From: Channa striata
Lineage: Eukaryota > Chordata > Actinopteri > Anabantiformes > Channidae
Assembly: GCA_033026295.1 (NCBI GenBank)
Contig: CM065181.1
Location: 23,687,688-23,751,687, forward strand
Length of the DNA stretch: 64,000 bases
Reading direction: 5' to 3'
Part shown: positions 29,041 through 39,678 of the stretch, in pieces
Layout: every line of letters begins with the position of its first letter
How positions within the stretch are numbered: the stretch's first letter is position 1
The notes under the pieces: model-generated
Databases searched by the model: none
What the model was told of the DNA's origin: nothing
Seen by the model: the letters and a program-made list of their open reading frames with translations, nothing else
Position numbers and translations under genes: made by a program

Positions 29041-29585
29041 CTTATAAAACTCGTCGTTCCGAAGTGGAACATGGAGGTTTTGGTCCCCGCGCGAGCCCTG
29101 GTCCTGATCCGAAGGGGACTGGACTTAATGAGGCTTCGGAGGCGCAGCGAGACTGACAGCCGTCAATCAAAGCTGTCATCGCGGGCTTTCCCGCAGGAAA
29201 AACGCCAAAACAAGAACGAACTCACCTTTTTGTGTCCGCATGTCCACGGAGACTGACGACGGACGGGAGCCGGACTGCGCTGCGCCTCGGACCGGTCCAA
29301 ACACACGCACATTAATCCACAACAGCTCGGCTTATTTCCTGTAAACGGGACCAAACCGGCGGCAAAATCCTGCTCGAGCCCCGAACCGCCTCAGGTATAA
29401 ATCCACCGACAGAGAGGAAGGGGGCCAGCGGGGACACGGCGCGTCCAGTCCAGGTCCACAGCACACAATGAGGCGTCGCTCAGCGGCTCGGCGTCTCCGG
29501 CGCCAGGCCACGCCCACTCATTATCATAACACAGCCCGGAGCCAACCAGAAGAGGGAGCTGCGCTGACCGTCCGCCCCTAATGAA
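29041..29585 (-). promoter_or_regulatory. CpG-rich promoter-like block with candidate first exon of an unidentified minus-strand gene
   Basis: CpG dinucleotides are dense here and sparse on both sides, as in a CpG-island promoter. On the minus strand a GC-box-like GGGCGTGG word lies at about 29508-29515. Transcribed sequence could run leftward to a strong splice donor, AAAAAG|GTGAGT, with the last exonic base at 29226. An open frame in this exon begins at an ATG near 29310 and runs into the donor without a stop; whether the exon is coding or 5' UTR cannot be decided. A plus-strand TATAAAT word at 29396-29402 leaves open a rightward or bidirectional promoter. The downstream exons were not found, so the gene is unknown. 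Confidence 0.5.
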
Positions 29586-29852
29586 TTTAAAGGGTCTGTC
29601 CGGAGAATGAAAGAATAACGGAGAGAAAGCGGAAGTAGATTCATAAATACAAAGTCAGGAACATACAACCAGACAAGCACAAAGAAACAAAGGTGAAAGG
29701 TCAGAGAGCCAACGTGTGGTCATTCGTTCCATGTGTGTTCACACGATGAAAACCTTAAAAACTCTTTTCAGCAAGTCACGTTCATCCATGTCAAATCCCG
29801 TTCTGTCCGGAGCAGTTCAATAAAACGGAATGTCGATTATAGGAGGGAAAAG

Positions 29853-29891
29853 TCACTTTACATTTAGCGACGCTTTTATCCGACTTACAGA
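29853..29891 (-). mobile_element. V-SINE/L2-like 3' tail fragment
   Basis: On the minus strand this reads as the fish-typical GTCGGATAAAAGCGTCGCTAAATG core shared by 3' ends of L2-related LINEs and V-SINEs. A related tail occurs at 56861-56929 on the plus strand. Only the tail is recognisable. Confidence 0.6.
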
Positions 29892-31065
29892 CGCTTTGAC
29901 ATGGGGCGAGGATGGACTGGGTCTGTGTGTGAGCATGCAAACGAGGAACGTGAAAAAACAACAAATCCAGAGAAAACCTACGGTTGTTTTTTCATCTTAT
30001 AAACACACTGTGATCTTCACATTTCTATAAACATCAACACAACTAATTTAATACACGTTTTTTAAATTCAAAACACCTCTGCAAGTTTCCAGGTTTGTCA
30101 TAAAGCAGAACTTCAGCCCCAAACCCCGACTGAACTGTTGTTTGTCGGGTTGCATTGTGGGTAATGCAGTTTTTAAGATATCTGTCATAAATCAGTGGAT
30201 TCTTCAGAAGATGCTGATTGAAAAAAATTTGAAAACCTTTTAGTTTTTAATCTGCAGATCATTTTTCAGATGAATTGGATCCAGTGTTGTGTCTGAAAAT
30301 GTTATAAAATGCTTTGGAGATTATAAAATGATTCAGTTTAGAACATTGGAGCGACATAAATATAATAAAACATAAAACAGTTTCCTGTAACTTGAATAAC
30401 TTTGCTGATTAATAAACCAAATAATCATTAATAACTGTAATTAATCATTCTCCAGTTTTAAATTACTTTGGCTTCTTGTTACTGTGCAGAGCACAATCCC
30501 AAACGTTTGGTTCGTGTGTATGAAGCAGGACGTTACAGATAAAAATAAGGGCGAAGAGTTTCAGTTTCATGTACTTGTCTGAGATTTACTACACAAAGTA
30601 TTAACGTAGTAAATCAACGTGGCTTATACTGACAGTACCCAGAATATTTGGTGTACACGCTTCCGTTTCTACCATCAGGAACCAGCAGGAAAACAAGCGA
30701 GAAAAGCATCTTGCAGCGTTTGTTACTTCCTGTTGCTCGAACACAGTCTGTCGGTTCCATTTAACTCTAAAGGAGAAATTTCTATAAAGACAAGGGTGTG
30801 CTGTGTGTGCGCAGTAATTGCTGACTGCGTAGCTGCTAAAGTTCTGCTAATAAAGGGAAGCGAGTCCTCTCCAGTGAGCTCTTTATGGGAGCGGAATCAT
30901 TTCCACCAGGAAACTTCAATTAAATTTCCAGCTGACAAATGGAGTTTGTTTCTCTGCAGGATAATTAGAGCCGACCGAAAGAAAAAGAAAGAGAAGGAGA
31001 CGCCTCACGTGCAGAACTGGGATTAGCAGCCTGTCTTCTGTCTTCATGTCTGTTTTTCCGTCCTT

Positions 31066-31096
31066 CGTCGTCGTCGTCCTCCTCCTCCTCCTCCTC
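31066..31096. repeat. CGT then CCT trinucleotide repeat
   Basis: About four CGT units grade into about six CCT units, encoding Asp/Glu runs in a spurious minus-strand frame. Confidence 0.9.
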
Positions 31097-33739
31097 TGTG
31101 TTTATGAAAAACAACACATTACAGGATATGAGGACTGCTGATCTCCGGGGAAATAAGCTTTTGATTGTGCTCGTGTTCCTTTGTGCCTGATTAAACTGAG
31201 ATATCTGCATCATGCATGTTCACACCAGAACCGGCACCTGCTCCTCTTTCCAAACCATGCGGAGCAGGAGGTCCCAGTGAAGCCTGGGATCACTACTCAG
31301 GGCTGAAGCAGATGGTTTGCCAGGACCATCACCTCTTTGTTCATTTTCAAGGTTCAGAAACACTTTGAGCAAAACGAAGCAAAAAGGTCCAAACTGTGGC
31401 ACAGTGGGCGGAAGCTTTGTATGGAGACATCTGAGGACCTTCAGGTCTCAGTGTTAACAATGCTACTGATGAGGACTGAAGTGAAACTGTTTGGAAACAG
31501 GGTTCTGTTAGAACCGGTGTACCCCAAACACATTACACCAGGTTGTAGTGTGACGGTGTGTGGGAGAAAAAGAATCTGTAAGGAAAGATTTTGGAATAAG
31601 TCACAGTCCTGAGCTAAACCCCAGCAGGGTTCTGCAGTTCTTACAGTTATAGTTAGAGGGTGTTGGACAACTTCAATAAATCAAATAATTATTTATTAAA
31701 TTTCCTCCAGCCAAGTGTCTTTTGATCCCATTTAAAATGAGTTAAATGCCGAGTAAAATTCATGCTTCTGCACAGACTGTGTCCACAAAGTCCTGCAAAC
31801 ATGTGCAGGTGTTTGGGTGTGAGCCTCATGGTTCCCAGAGACTAAATACTACTGATCTCATTGATCCAAAACTTTGTTTTAGATCTGTAGACCATGTTCA
31901 GCTTCACAGACAGACGGGCGGATGGATTCCAGATGTTCCCTTTACATCAGAAACCTACAAAAGGCTGAAAACCAAAGTTTGCATTTGACAGCACCTGAAG
32001 CACAAGAATCATTTTTTTTCCAAACCTCATTCCAAGTGTTTCCAGTTGTGAATTCACCGTTTGATGCTGTTAGGTGAAAGAAAAAGCAGCGGTATCGTCC
32101 CAGTCCGATCTCCTTCAGAGGTAAACAGCAGATTCCAGCTCAGCTCGCACATTAAACATCAGCAGCAGTGCAGCATAATGAAATGCATGAAATAAATAAA
32201 TGTATGAGCGCTTCCATTCCACCCGCAGACTTGTGCAGCTTTAAGCCGCCGCTCGCGTCGGTATCGAAACAATAAATCAGAGACGTTCAGCCCCTCAGGG
32301 CTGAAAGTGTAACGGCTGCACACACAAACTGAATCATGTCAACAAATGTCATGAAAACACAGGCGGTGGATGAGTTTTACAGTGGGACGCCTCCATCGGG
32401 TCCCGCCAGAGCCACACAGGAGCAAATGACGGAAGAAATGAGTCAACTTCTGCACTGATGGAGTGCAGCTTCTCTGATAAATGCAGGAGTGTGAGAGAAT
32501 CTCATGCAGGGTCAGAGGACAGCTGCCGAGCCTCAGTGTGAGTCAACCTGCTCCGACGTAGAACACCTGTGACCATCTGAGACCAGGGCTTCACCTGGTC
32601 TCTCAGGAACAACCGAAACATTAACAGTTAATGTAGTAGTATTTTTTTTTTAAAGTACTTAGAGCCACGACGAGCTGCTGCTCACTTTTAGCAGCTCAGT
32701 GTGAAATTCACCTTTGAGTGAAAATGGAGGAAGTCATAAATATTTCTGGAAACGTACTAACACCAATATATGGCAACCGCAATAACGACAGAAGTCGTCG
32801 CTGCTGCTTTTCTCGGGACCATTACAGGACGTGCAGGACGTATCAGCAGCTCCTGTTTGCAGTGAGCCCACTGATCCACGGCTGCTTCGGACCATAACAC
32901 CAGAATTTTCACCAGTGATGTAACTGCAACTTGCAAATTATCTGATGTCACACAGCTAACTCCGGCCTTATACTGTAGGAAAGCAGGAGGTTTTTCCTGA
33001 GGCTCAGCTCACTTCCACCTCCTGGACACTGGAGAAGCTCAAGATTTCATGAGTCACAGTTCAATCAGGTTTAACTGTGGAGCAAATTTGTTGTGGCTGC
33101 AGGAGAAAATGACTTGGTGACATATAAACTGTGAAGCAGAGAGTTGCCAGAGATGAAACGAGCTCCTGAAAACGTGTCATCTGGCTGAGGGGGGGCACGT
33201 TAGCTCCACGGGCTGCAGGAGGACGGTCTGACACTGACACAGGGAAGTGAGCTCAAGGAAGTGTGTTAGTAATTTCAGCTGGATCCTGTTCTTCATTTGA
33301 GCTGTCGATTGCTAATCAGACGTCGTCCTCGCGGGCCTGGGAACGTATTCAGAGGACTCATCCAATCACACCTCCTGTCTCTAGCTCTGTTCTTTTATGC
33401 CTTGTCGTTCCCTCTTCTTCTCCTTTTTTTTCTCCTTCCTCTGTGCCTCACACAAAACAGTAGATTTGACTCCATGAAAATCAAATGAAAATGTATGAAC
33501 GTAATAAACATTTCTCCCCAGAGAATCTATGTGTGAGAGAATGCGTTAAAAGAGAAAATCATTGCTTCTTTTTGTTCTAATTTACGTCCTAATTTAGTCT
33601 TTTTTGTGTAAAAATCATCTCATTCTAATCTTCAACTGGTGTTTTTTTCCTAATGCAAATCACTTCCATTCCTTGTGTCTGTGAAAGAACAAAACACAAC
33701 ACACGACACTTCAATCAAATCACATTTGCAGTTCACTTC

Positions 33740-34605
33740 ACTGTGTGTGTCTTCATTTCCATTTCCTGCTCCGGACTTTTATTCTGTAGCCCTTTTTTTG
33801 CCACTTCCTCCCCCTCTCTCATTCCCTCAGCTTCACCGCTCCTCATCAGCCATCAGGGTTTTCAGCTGCCCACATTAACTCGACTCCGCTCTCAGTTCCC
33901 TGTCAGATCCAGAGTTTACTCTGCCTGGTTATCTGTGTCTGCCCCGCGCTGCCACGCTCCCGTTTTCGCCAGACGTTGGGTTCTTGGTTTTCACCCTTTG
34001 TTCTGTCCCCTGTCATGTCCCTCACTCTCCTGGTCTTCCCTCTTTCTTTGCTGTCTGGCCAGTTTTCGTTTTGCCCTTCGTCTGGGTTTTCCGCTTCCCT
34101 GCATCCTTATCTGTTCTTGGTTATGTTCTCCGCTCATGTTTAGTGTTTTCTTGTACCGTGTTCCAGTTTCCCTTTAATTATTTATCTCAGAAAGCCTAGT
34201 CGGCAGCCACCCTCGGCTCTGGAGTGATTTTTAGTTTTCCCCGTTGTTAGCCTGTGTTCCCCTCTATTACTATTACGTCCCACATGTCCCTTGTCGCTGT
34301 TTTATTCTGGTGTGGGTTCTGGCCTCAGTTTGTCTGGTCCTGAGATGTTATATTACCTGCATTCTGGTTATCTGGGAATACTTTCTGTCTTTGGTTCTGT
34401 GCTAAACTAGTCTTTAGTTATTTTTCCCTCACAATCGCTCACTCACAAACACACCCGCCCCTGACAGTCTGTTGCTATTGTCAGTTGAAAGTTGTTGCGA
34501 TCCAGTTTGTTTCAAAATGACTGTAACATTAATCTGATATGGTCATTGCTTTAATGTTTGTTCTTGACAAACTGTAGCTACAATAAAGGTTCTTTACGCC
34601 AAGTG
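33740..34605 (+). mobile_element. possible solo LTR or LTR-like repeat
   Basis: The segment is T/C-rich on the plus strand, contains pyrimidine-rich prose-like words common to fish LTRs and ends close to an AATAAA signal (near 34581) followed by a short T/G-rich tail. A plus-strand frame of 174 codons across it is Ser/Leu/Phe/Cys-rich and looks spurious. No inverted TG...CA ends or target-site duplication were found, so the call is tentative. Confidence 0.3.
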
Positions 34606-34693
34606 CCACGTTTACTCAATAGGAAATCTTCCTCTTTAGAATATTTTATAATTGCATTTACAAATAATATGATGTGAGCATGCAAACAATATT

Positions 34694-34699
34694 TTTATT
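34694..34699 (-). terminator. candidate polyadenylation signal of TLR copy A
   Basis: Minus-strand AATAAA (TTTATT on the plus strand) about 370 bases beyond the copy A stop codon. It is the nearest clean hexamer noted downstream; use is inferred. Confidence 0.4.
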
Positions 34700-35069
34700 G
34701 GGTGCATTAAAAAACTTTCTGACAGCAAAAAGAATCAAAGCAGACTGCCACAAAAACCTGTGAAAGCAAACTAAATGTACCTCTAATTCCTGCAACAATT
34801 GATTAGTATCATTAATCAGTGTGTAAAAATAATGGATGAATGAGAACTGAGGGAAGCCCTGAGAGTAAATTTATGGACCTTTTAAATCATATGCAAATTA
34901 TGCTTAATTTCCCTTTTTGCATCCTGTGCTTGTCTGATTTGTTATGTGTGGTGGTAAACGCATAAATCTTAAAAGTAAATCATCACTGTGCCATTCTGAG
35001 CCGTCCCCAGTAAAGTCCACCTCTACTGTCCGTTAGCTCACAGGTTCAGGGATGTTCTCAGAGTCTGTC

Positions 35070-38000
35070 TTATCCATTTAGCAGGTTTGTGTCCGTGGGA
35101 GCGTCTCCTGTCTCCAGAGCTCTCCGGACATTCTGCCAGAAGACTCCTGTGTGTTGTCCAGCCTGAGGCCAACTCAGGTAGGTGCGTCTCTTCACCAGCT
35201 TTCTCATGCGGTAGTATGGAGACAGCTGCTGGGCTGGGATGTCCTCCAGAAAGAGCAGGATCAACACGTCCTTCTGCTCGTCAAACAGACGGAAGCTGCA
35301 GCAGCACACAGGACAGACCGGGACAAACCATGATGGACCAGTTAGCCGACTAAATCACAGACTGCTCATCTTTGGTCCTACTGTTTAATTTATTAATACA
35401 GCAATAATTATAAGACAGAAGACGAGATAATGACTGTGGCGCCCCCACCTGGCCATCTGGATCTCTCTGGAGCACCACTCACTCTGCAGGTATAGCCGGC
35501 TTATCACACAGATGGTCTTCCTGCTGCCATAGATGGCATCTGTAATGTTCTCCATGATGGCTTTACCTGGGGAGACAACATTTCTGTCAGTGCAGGTTAT
35601 CATAAGGTCTTCAATTCTGTAAAAAGCCCAGAATTTATCTTTCACAGAAAAAAGCAACATGCTAGTTCTGGCCCTAACTAAAAAATTGTTTTCTGTTTTA
35701 CTGTAAAACTAAATGCTAAGCACTGACAAAACCTATTAATCACCTTTAGTAAAAACAGTTCATATAAGACAAATCATGATAGCGTGTACTACACTGTATG
35801 TATGTGAAGTGAGGCTTTTGGGGTTTACTTCATGTCAGAATACAGATTATTAATAAGAACAGGTGACATGTACCTGGTTGGAAGTCTCTGTGGTGCAGAC
35901 AGAGTCTCCAGCCCTGTTCTCCTTCCAGCACTGGCAGCATCTCTCTGTAAACCCAGGCCTCATCGTGAACGTTGTAGGAGACGAAGGCATCGTACTGATG
36001 AGGAGCTCCCTTCTTCGTCTTCCTGCTGTCATAGAGGAAGGCCAGGAAGAGGTAGAAGCCGTAGGCTAACTGCCACCTCAGAAAGTGGTAGATGAAGGAT
36101 GAGACAAGAGTCAGAAGAACCAGACAGGTGCTGGAAATGAAGCAAAAGAAGCTAACATCTGTCCAACAGGACTGGACGTCAAAGTCCATCAACTTCTTTC
36201 CTTGTTCAACAACAGGGAAAGAGCAAGTGAACTGATAGGCATTAACAACCTGAGTTTGGTTGTTGCTCTTCACCCACTGGATAAATTCAGCATTAGAACA
36301 GTCGCAGGTGAACGGGTTATTGTCCAGCTCCAGGTATGTTAGTGCAGGGAGAGACTGGAAGATGGTCTCATTGATCACAGTGATCTCATTGTCTGTCAGT
36401 TTTAAATATCTGAGTGCCGACAGGTTGGCCTGGGCCAGGAAATCCAAAGACTTTAGTTTACAGTTGGAGAAATCAAGAACCTGCAGCTTTGGGATTGGTC
36501 GAAAGAGTTCAGGATCCAAATCTGACAAATCAGTATTCATGATTGTCAGATTCTTGAGGTGCATGTTATACTGAAAGGAACCCGGATCAGGCGCAGAAAT
36601 GTAGACATTGTCAGCTGCAAAGGTTTCTAAATGTCTCATAGTCTCAAGTGTTTCCCCACTTATGTCAAAGGGAAAGCCGGAATGGTAGCCAATGCAGATT
36701 ACTGTGAAAACCTTCAATGACTTTAAATGATAGAAAGCTTTCGAGTAGTTTGCATCCGAATGTTTGAAACTGACTTGCAGATCGATGTAGATTGTCAAAT
36801 TTTCCAAGTGCTGTAATCCTCTGAAGTTATAATATCCATCATATAAAATAGATGCACTGAGAGTTTCAAGGTTGTTTAGTCCAACAAAGGCAGAACGCTT
36901 TACTGTTAAAATGTTATTTGACACATCCATACATTTTAAGGATCCTAAGCCTTGAAAATCTCCCTTTTCAAAAAGAGTTAGAGAGTTTTTAGTCAAATCC
37001 AAGAACTCGAGCATTGGTGGACCTATTTTAAAGGCACCTCCGAATGTCCGCAGGACGTTTTGACTCAGATCTAAAATCTTCAAAAGAGTAAGCTTTTCAA
37101 AGACACACCTGTCTAGTTTGGTGAGGCTGTTGATGCTCAGATAAAGCTCTGTGAGGCGTGTTGTGTTCATAAAGTCCTCACAGTGCAACTCAGAGATATA
37201 ATTTTTACTCAGATCCAGAATCTCGAGGGAGTAGAGGTTTTTGATGTCATCTGGAACTTTGGTGAGGAAGTTGTTCTCCAAAGTCAAGGACTTCAGTCTC
37301 CTCATTGATCGTATCGAGCCGTTCAACAGTTGGACCATTTTAGTATCAGACAAGTCAAGCTCACTGAGCTGAGAGCACGTGACAAGTTTTGAACTCATAT
37401 TGGGAACATTGTTCCAATACAGCTCCAGCTTCCTAAGTGTTGGTATTTTACAGACTGTAGCTAAGAGACCTTTGTTGATCACATTCTCCATATAATTCAG
37501 CTTCAGATCCATCAGTGAGTCAAGACTCTGCAGGACTTTTCTGATCTCTTTAAAGGGAATTAGAGTGTTAGTAAAAGTCAGGTTAGTGATGTTCTTCAGT
37601 AAAGTCCTGTCAGGTATGTCCCATGTCATTCCACCAGTTTGGCGACATCCACTAAGATCTATCGACTCTAGATGAGGAAAGGTCGGTGTTGTGATACTGA
37701 ACCTTTTCAAATTATTATGAGAAACATCCAACATCTTAAGGCATGATGACCCATTAAACAGCAGGTCTTTGGTCTCAAATGCTGTGAAGTGATTTTGTTT
37801 AATGTCCAGTTTCTGTATCTGTGGTAGCTGTAAAATGGGCTGAATGTCAGTAATTTGTTGGATATTGTTACTTTCTAAAAACACAGTTTGTAAGCTGGTC
37901 AGGAACTGGAAGCCTTTGGAATGGATAAACTGAATATTGTTGTTACTGAGGTCAAGCTTGGTGAGGTTGGACAGTCCCTGAAAGACGTTGGCAGTCAGTT

Positions 38001-38376
38001 GTGTGAGCTGGTTTTGGTTCATATACAGTGCTGTCAATGCACTCAAATGGATGAAAGATCCATCATCCACATGTGAAATCTGATTAAAGCGCAGATCTAA
38101 AATTCTCAACTTTGACAAGTTACCAAAATCGTCTTTGTTAACCTTTTTGATGAGATTGCTGAAGAGTTTCAATGAGCTCACATCTTTGGGGATGTAATCA
38201 GGTATGGTGAGAAGCTCATGGTTTGCACAGTTTAAAACCACATCAGCCAGAGGTTTTTCAGAGTATTCAGTGACACAGTTTCTTAGGGAATAAGCCAATG
38301 AAGGGTTTAGATAAAGCAGGAGACACAGAAGCAAAAGAAGACATCTCTGTTCCGAGTGTAAAGACAAACTTCCCAT
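35070..38376 (-). CDS. tlr22/23-like: Toll-like receptor, TLR11 subfamily (TLR22/TLR23/TLR13-like), copy A, intact
   Basis: This is a type I membrane pattern-recognition receptor, expected to sense microbial ligands through leucine-rich repeats and to signal through its TIR domain. The coding exons, in order of transcription, are 38376-35874, 35566-35449 and 35295-35070. The junctions are CAG|GTACAT to CCCCAG|GTAAAG (phase 1) and CCAG|GTGGGG to CTGCAG|CTTCCG (phase 2). The total is 948 codons plus TAA, a usual length for this subfamily. Residues 1-29 are a Leu-rich signal peptide. LRRs with LxxLxLxxNxL spacing fill most of the ectodomain, followed by a CDC-containing LRR-CT. A membrane helix spans about 741-766. 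The TIR domain begins at about 793, with box 1 YDAFVSYN, box 2 RDFQPG (split by the first intron) and a box 3 FW near the C-terminus. No lesion was found. Assignment among TLR22, TLR23 and TLR13-like needs a phylogeny. Confidence 0.9.
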
Positions 38377-38901
38377 CGTTGTGGTGATAATGTTCTGGAC
38401 TAGGGCTGGTATGTTTGAGTTACTGGTTGTTGGTGGTGGTGATGTTAACCAAGGGGGTACATGTGGAAATAAAAAACATAAGACACAACATGCTTCACTT
38501 TAACCAACAGTTTGACACTTTGTGAAATATTTTGCATGTATGACCATTGAGAAGCTACGACCAGGAGACTGCTACTTTAAATCAGTACATAGAAGGTTAA
38601 AGGAAACTTCTTTACATCAGTGGTTATGCTGACAATGAACACGTGTTAAATTCCTAAAATAACAGAAAAAAGCTAAGAAATAAATTAATACAAATAAACG
38701 ATGCTGGCTTTTTTGTATCCCACGGTGACACTTTGAATTTCTTGTTGTGTCAAGACATTTGGATAAACTGAGAAATAAGTCAGATCATTATTTGCTCAAG
38801 TCTCAAGTCTTTAATTTAAAATGTAGTTTTACTTGTAATGAAGAATTTACTCATTTGTTTGAACATAAAAACAGACTCATGAAAATGAAATGAATACTCA
38901 C

Positions 38902-39006
38902 AGTTTTTACGTAGAGTGTCACGGTTCGGTCGAGTTTGTCCTGACAAAACACAGTGTTAGCTCACCTCGGAAGAAATGACACCGGAATCTGGTCTGAGTT
39001 TTTATA
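38902..39006 (-). promoter_or_regulatory. copy A 5' UTR exon and TATA-type promoter
   Basis: A consensus donor, ACT|GTGAGT (last exonic base 38902), lies about 525 bases upstream of the ATG and is conserved in copies B and C, suggesting a spliced 5' UTR exon. A minus-strand TATAAAAA at 38999-39006 would place the start near 38970, giving an exon of about 70 bases. The acceptor near the ATG is not certain; candidate AGs lie at about 38400-38430. Similarity to copies B and C stops at about 38927, so the core promoter of A is different from theirs. Confidence 0.45.
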
Positions 39007-39678
39007 ATTTGACTTCATGCAGCTTTTGTTAAAGTTCCTTTAATACTGAAAAGTTGTAGCTATGTTCACATCCTTTCTCCTTCACAAAGGATGTGAACCT
39101 TGTCAGTGTGCTGCAAATAAACTATACAGAGAAACAGCTCCACCTTTATAGCATGTTTGACAGGACCCTGGGGTGGAAAGGACTGAGACCAAGCAAATAG
39201 CACTGTTGAACAGAAAGTGCATATGCAGTTTTAAACAGTGTGTGTGTGTGATCTATATCCCCACTACTGGAGATAGTCTCAGTTTGACAAAGCACTGAGT
39301 TAACGTACGATCATACACCAAGGATAAAGGTTATTTTTGATTTAAGAAAGAGCCCTTATGGAATAAGAAGGATTTGGTAAAATTACAAGTAACACACTGT
39401 GAATTCACTTATTTACAGGTGAAAAGTTTGAAATACATGCAATGATCCTGTCCTTTCAGCTATGCTCCCTGTAGCATTTGTTTGTGGGATTATTTCTCCT
39501 GAGTCATTCATATTTCAGCGGCCTTTCACTGTTAGCTAGTCCTCATTTATGACTTGTTTTACTGTAATTTTACAAATCAGGGACGGTGGAAACACATTCT
39601 GATCTTTCTACCATTAGGATCCTGCCCCCACTAAAGTCCACCTGTACAGTGTGTAACTTTACAGGTTCAGGGATGTTC
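39007..39678. other. spacer between TLR copies A and B
   Basis: Non-coding. From 39223 it matches the spacer downstream of copy C (from 46945), including a short GT run, so the duplicated unit containing B begins here. The part before 39223 has no match seen elsewhere in the window. Confidence 0.7.

Larger units (their letters stand above)
29586..33700. other. non-coding stretch
   Basis: No gene is recognised. It includes an L2/V-SINE-like tail at 29853-29891 and a CGT/CCT microsatellite at 31066-31096, both listed separately. A 135-codon plus-strand frame at 30619-31026 shows no domain. Confidence 0.55.

Noticed and set aside
31066..31213. Acidic-repeat protein encoded on the minus strand
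   Set aside because: The Glu/Asp run is simply the translation of a trinucleotide microsatellite.
35087..35353. Plus-strand open frames of about 88 codons antisense to the last TLR exon, repeated at 39708-39974 and 47430-47696
   Set aside because: They recur only because the underlying TLR exon is duplicated; they are antisense shadows without independent features.
36260..36574. Plus-strand open frames antisense to the LRR-CT region in copies A, B and C
   Set aside because: Same explanation: shadow frames opposite a conserved coding exon.
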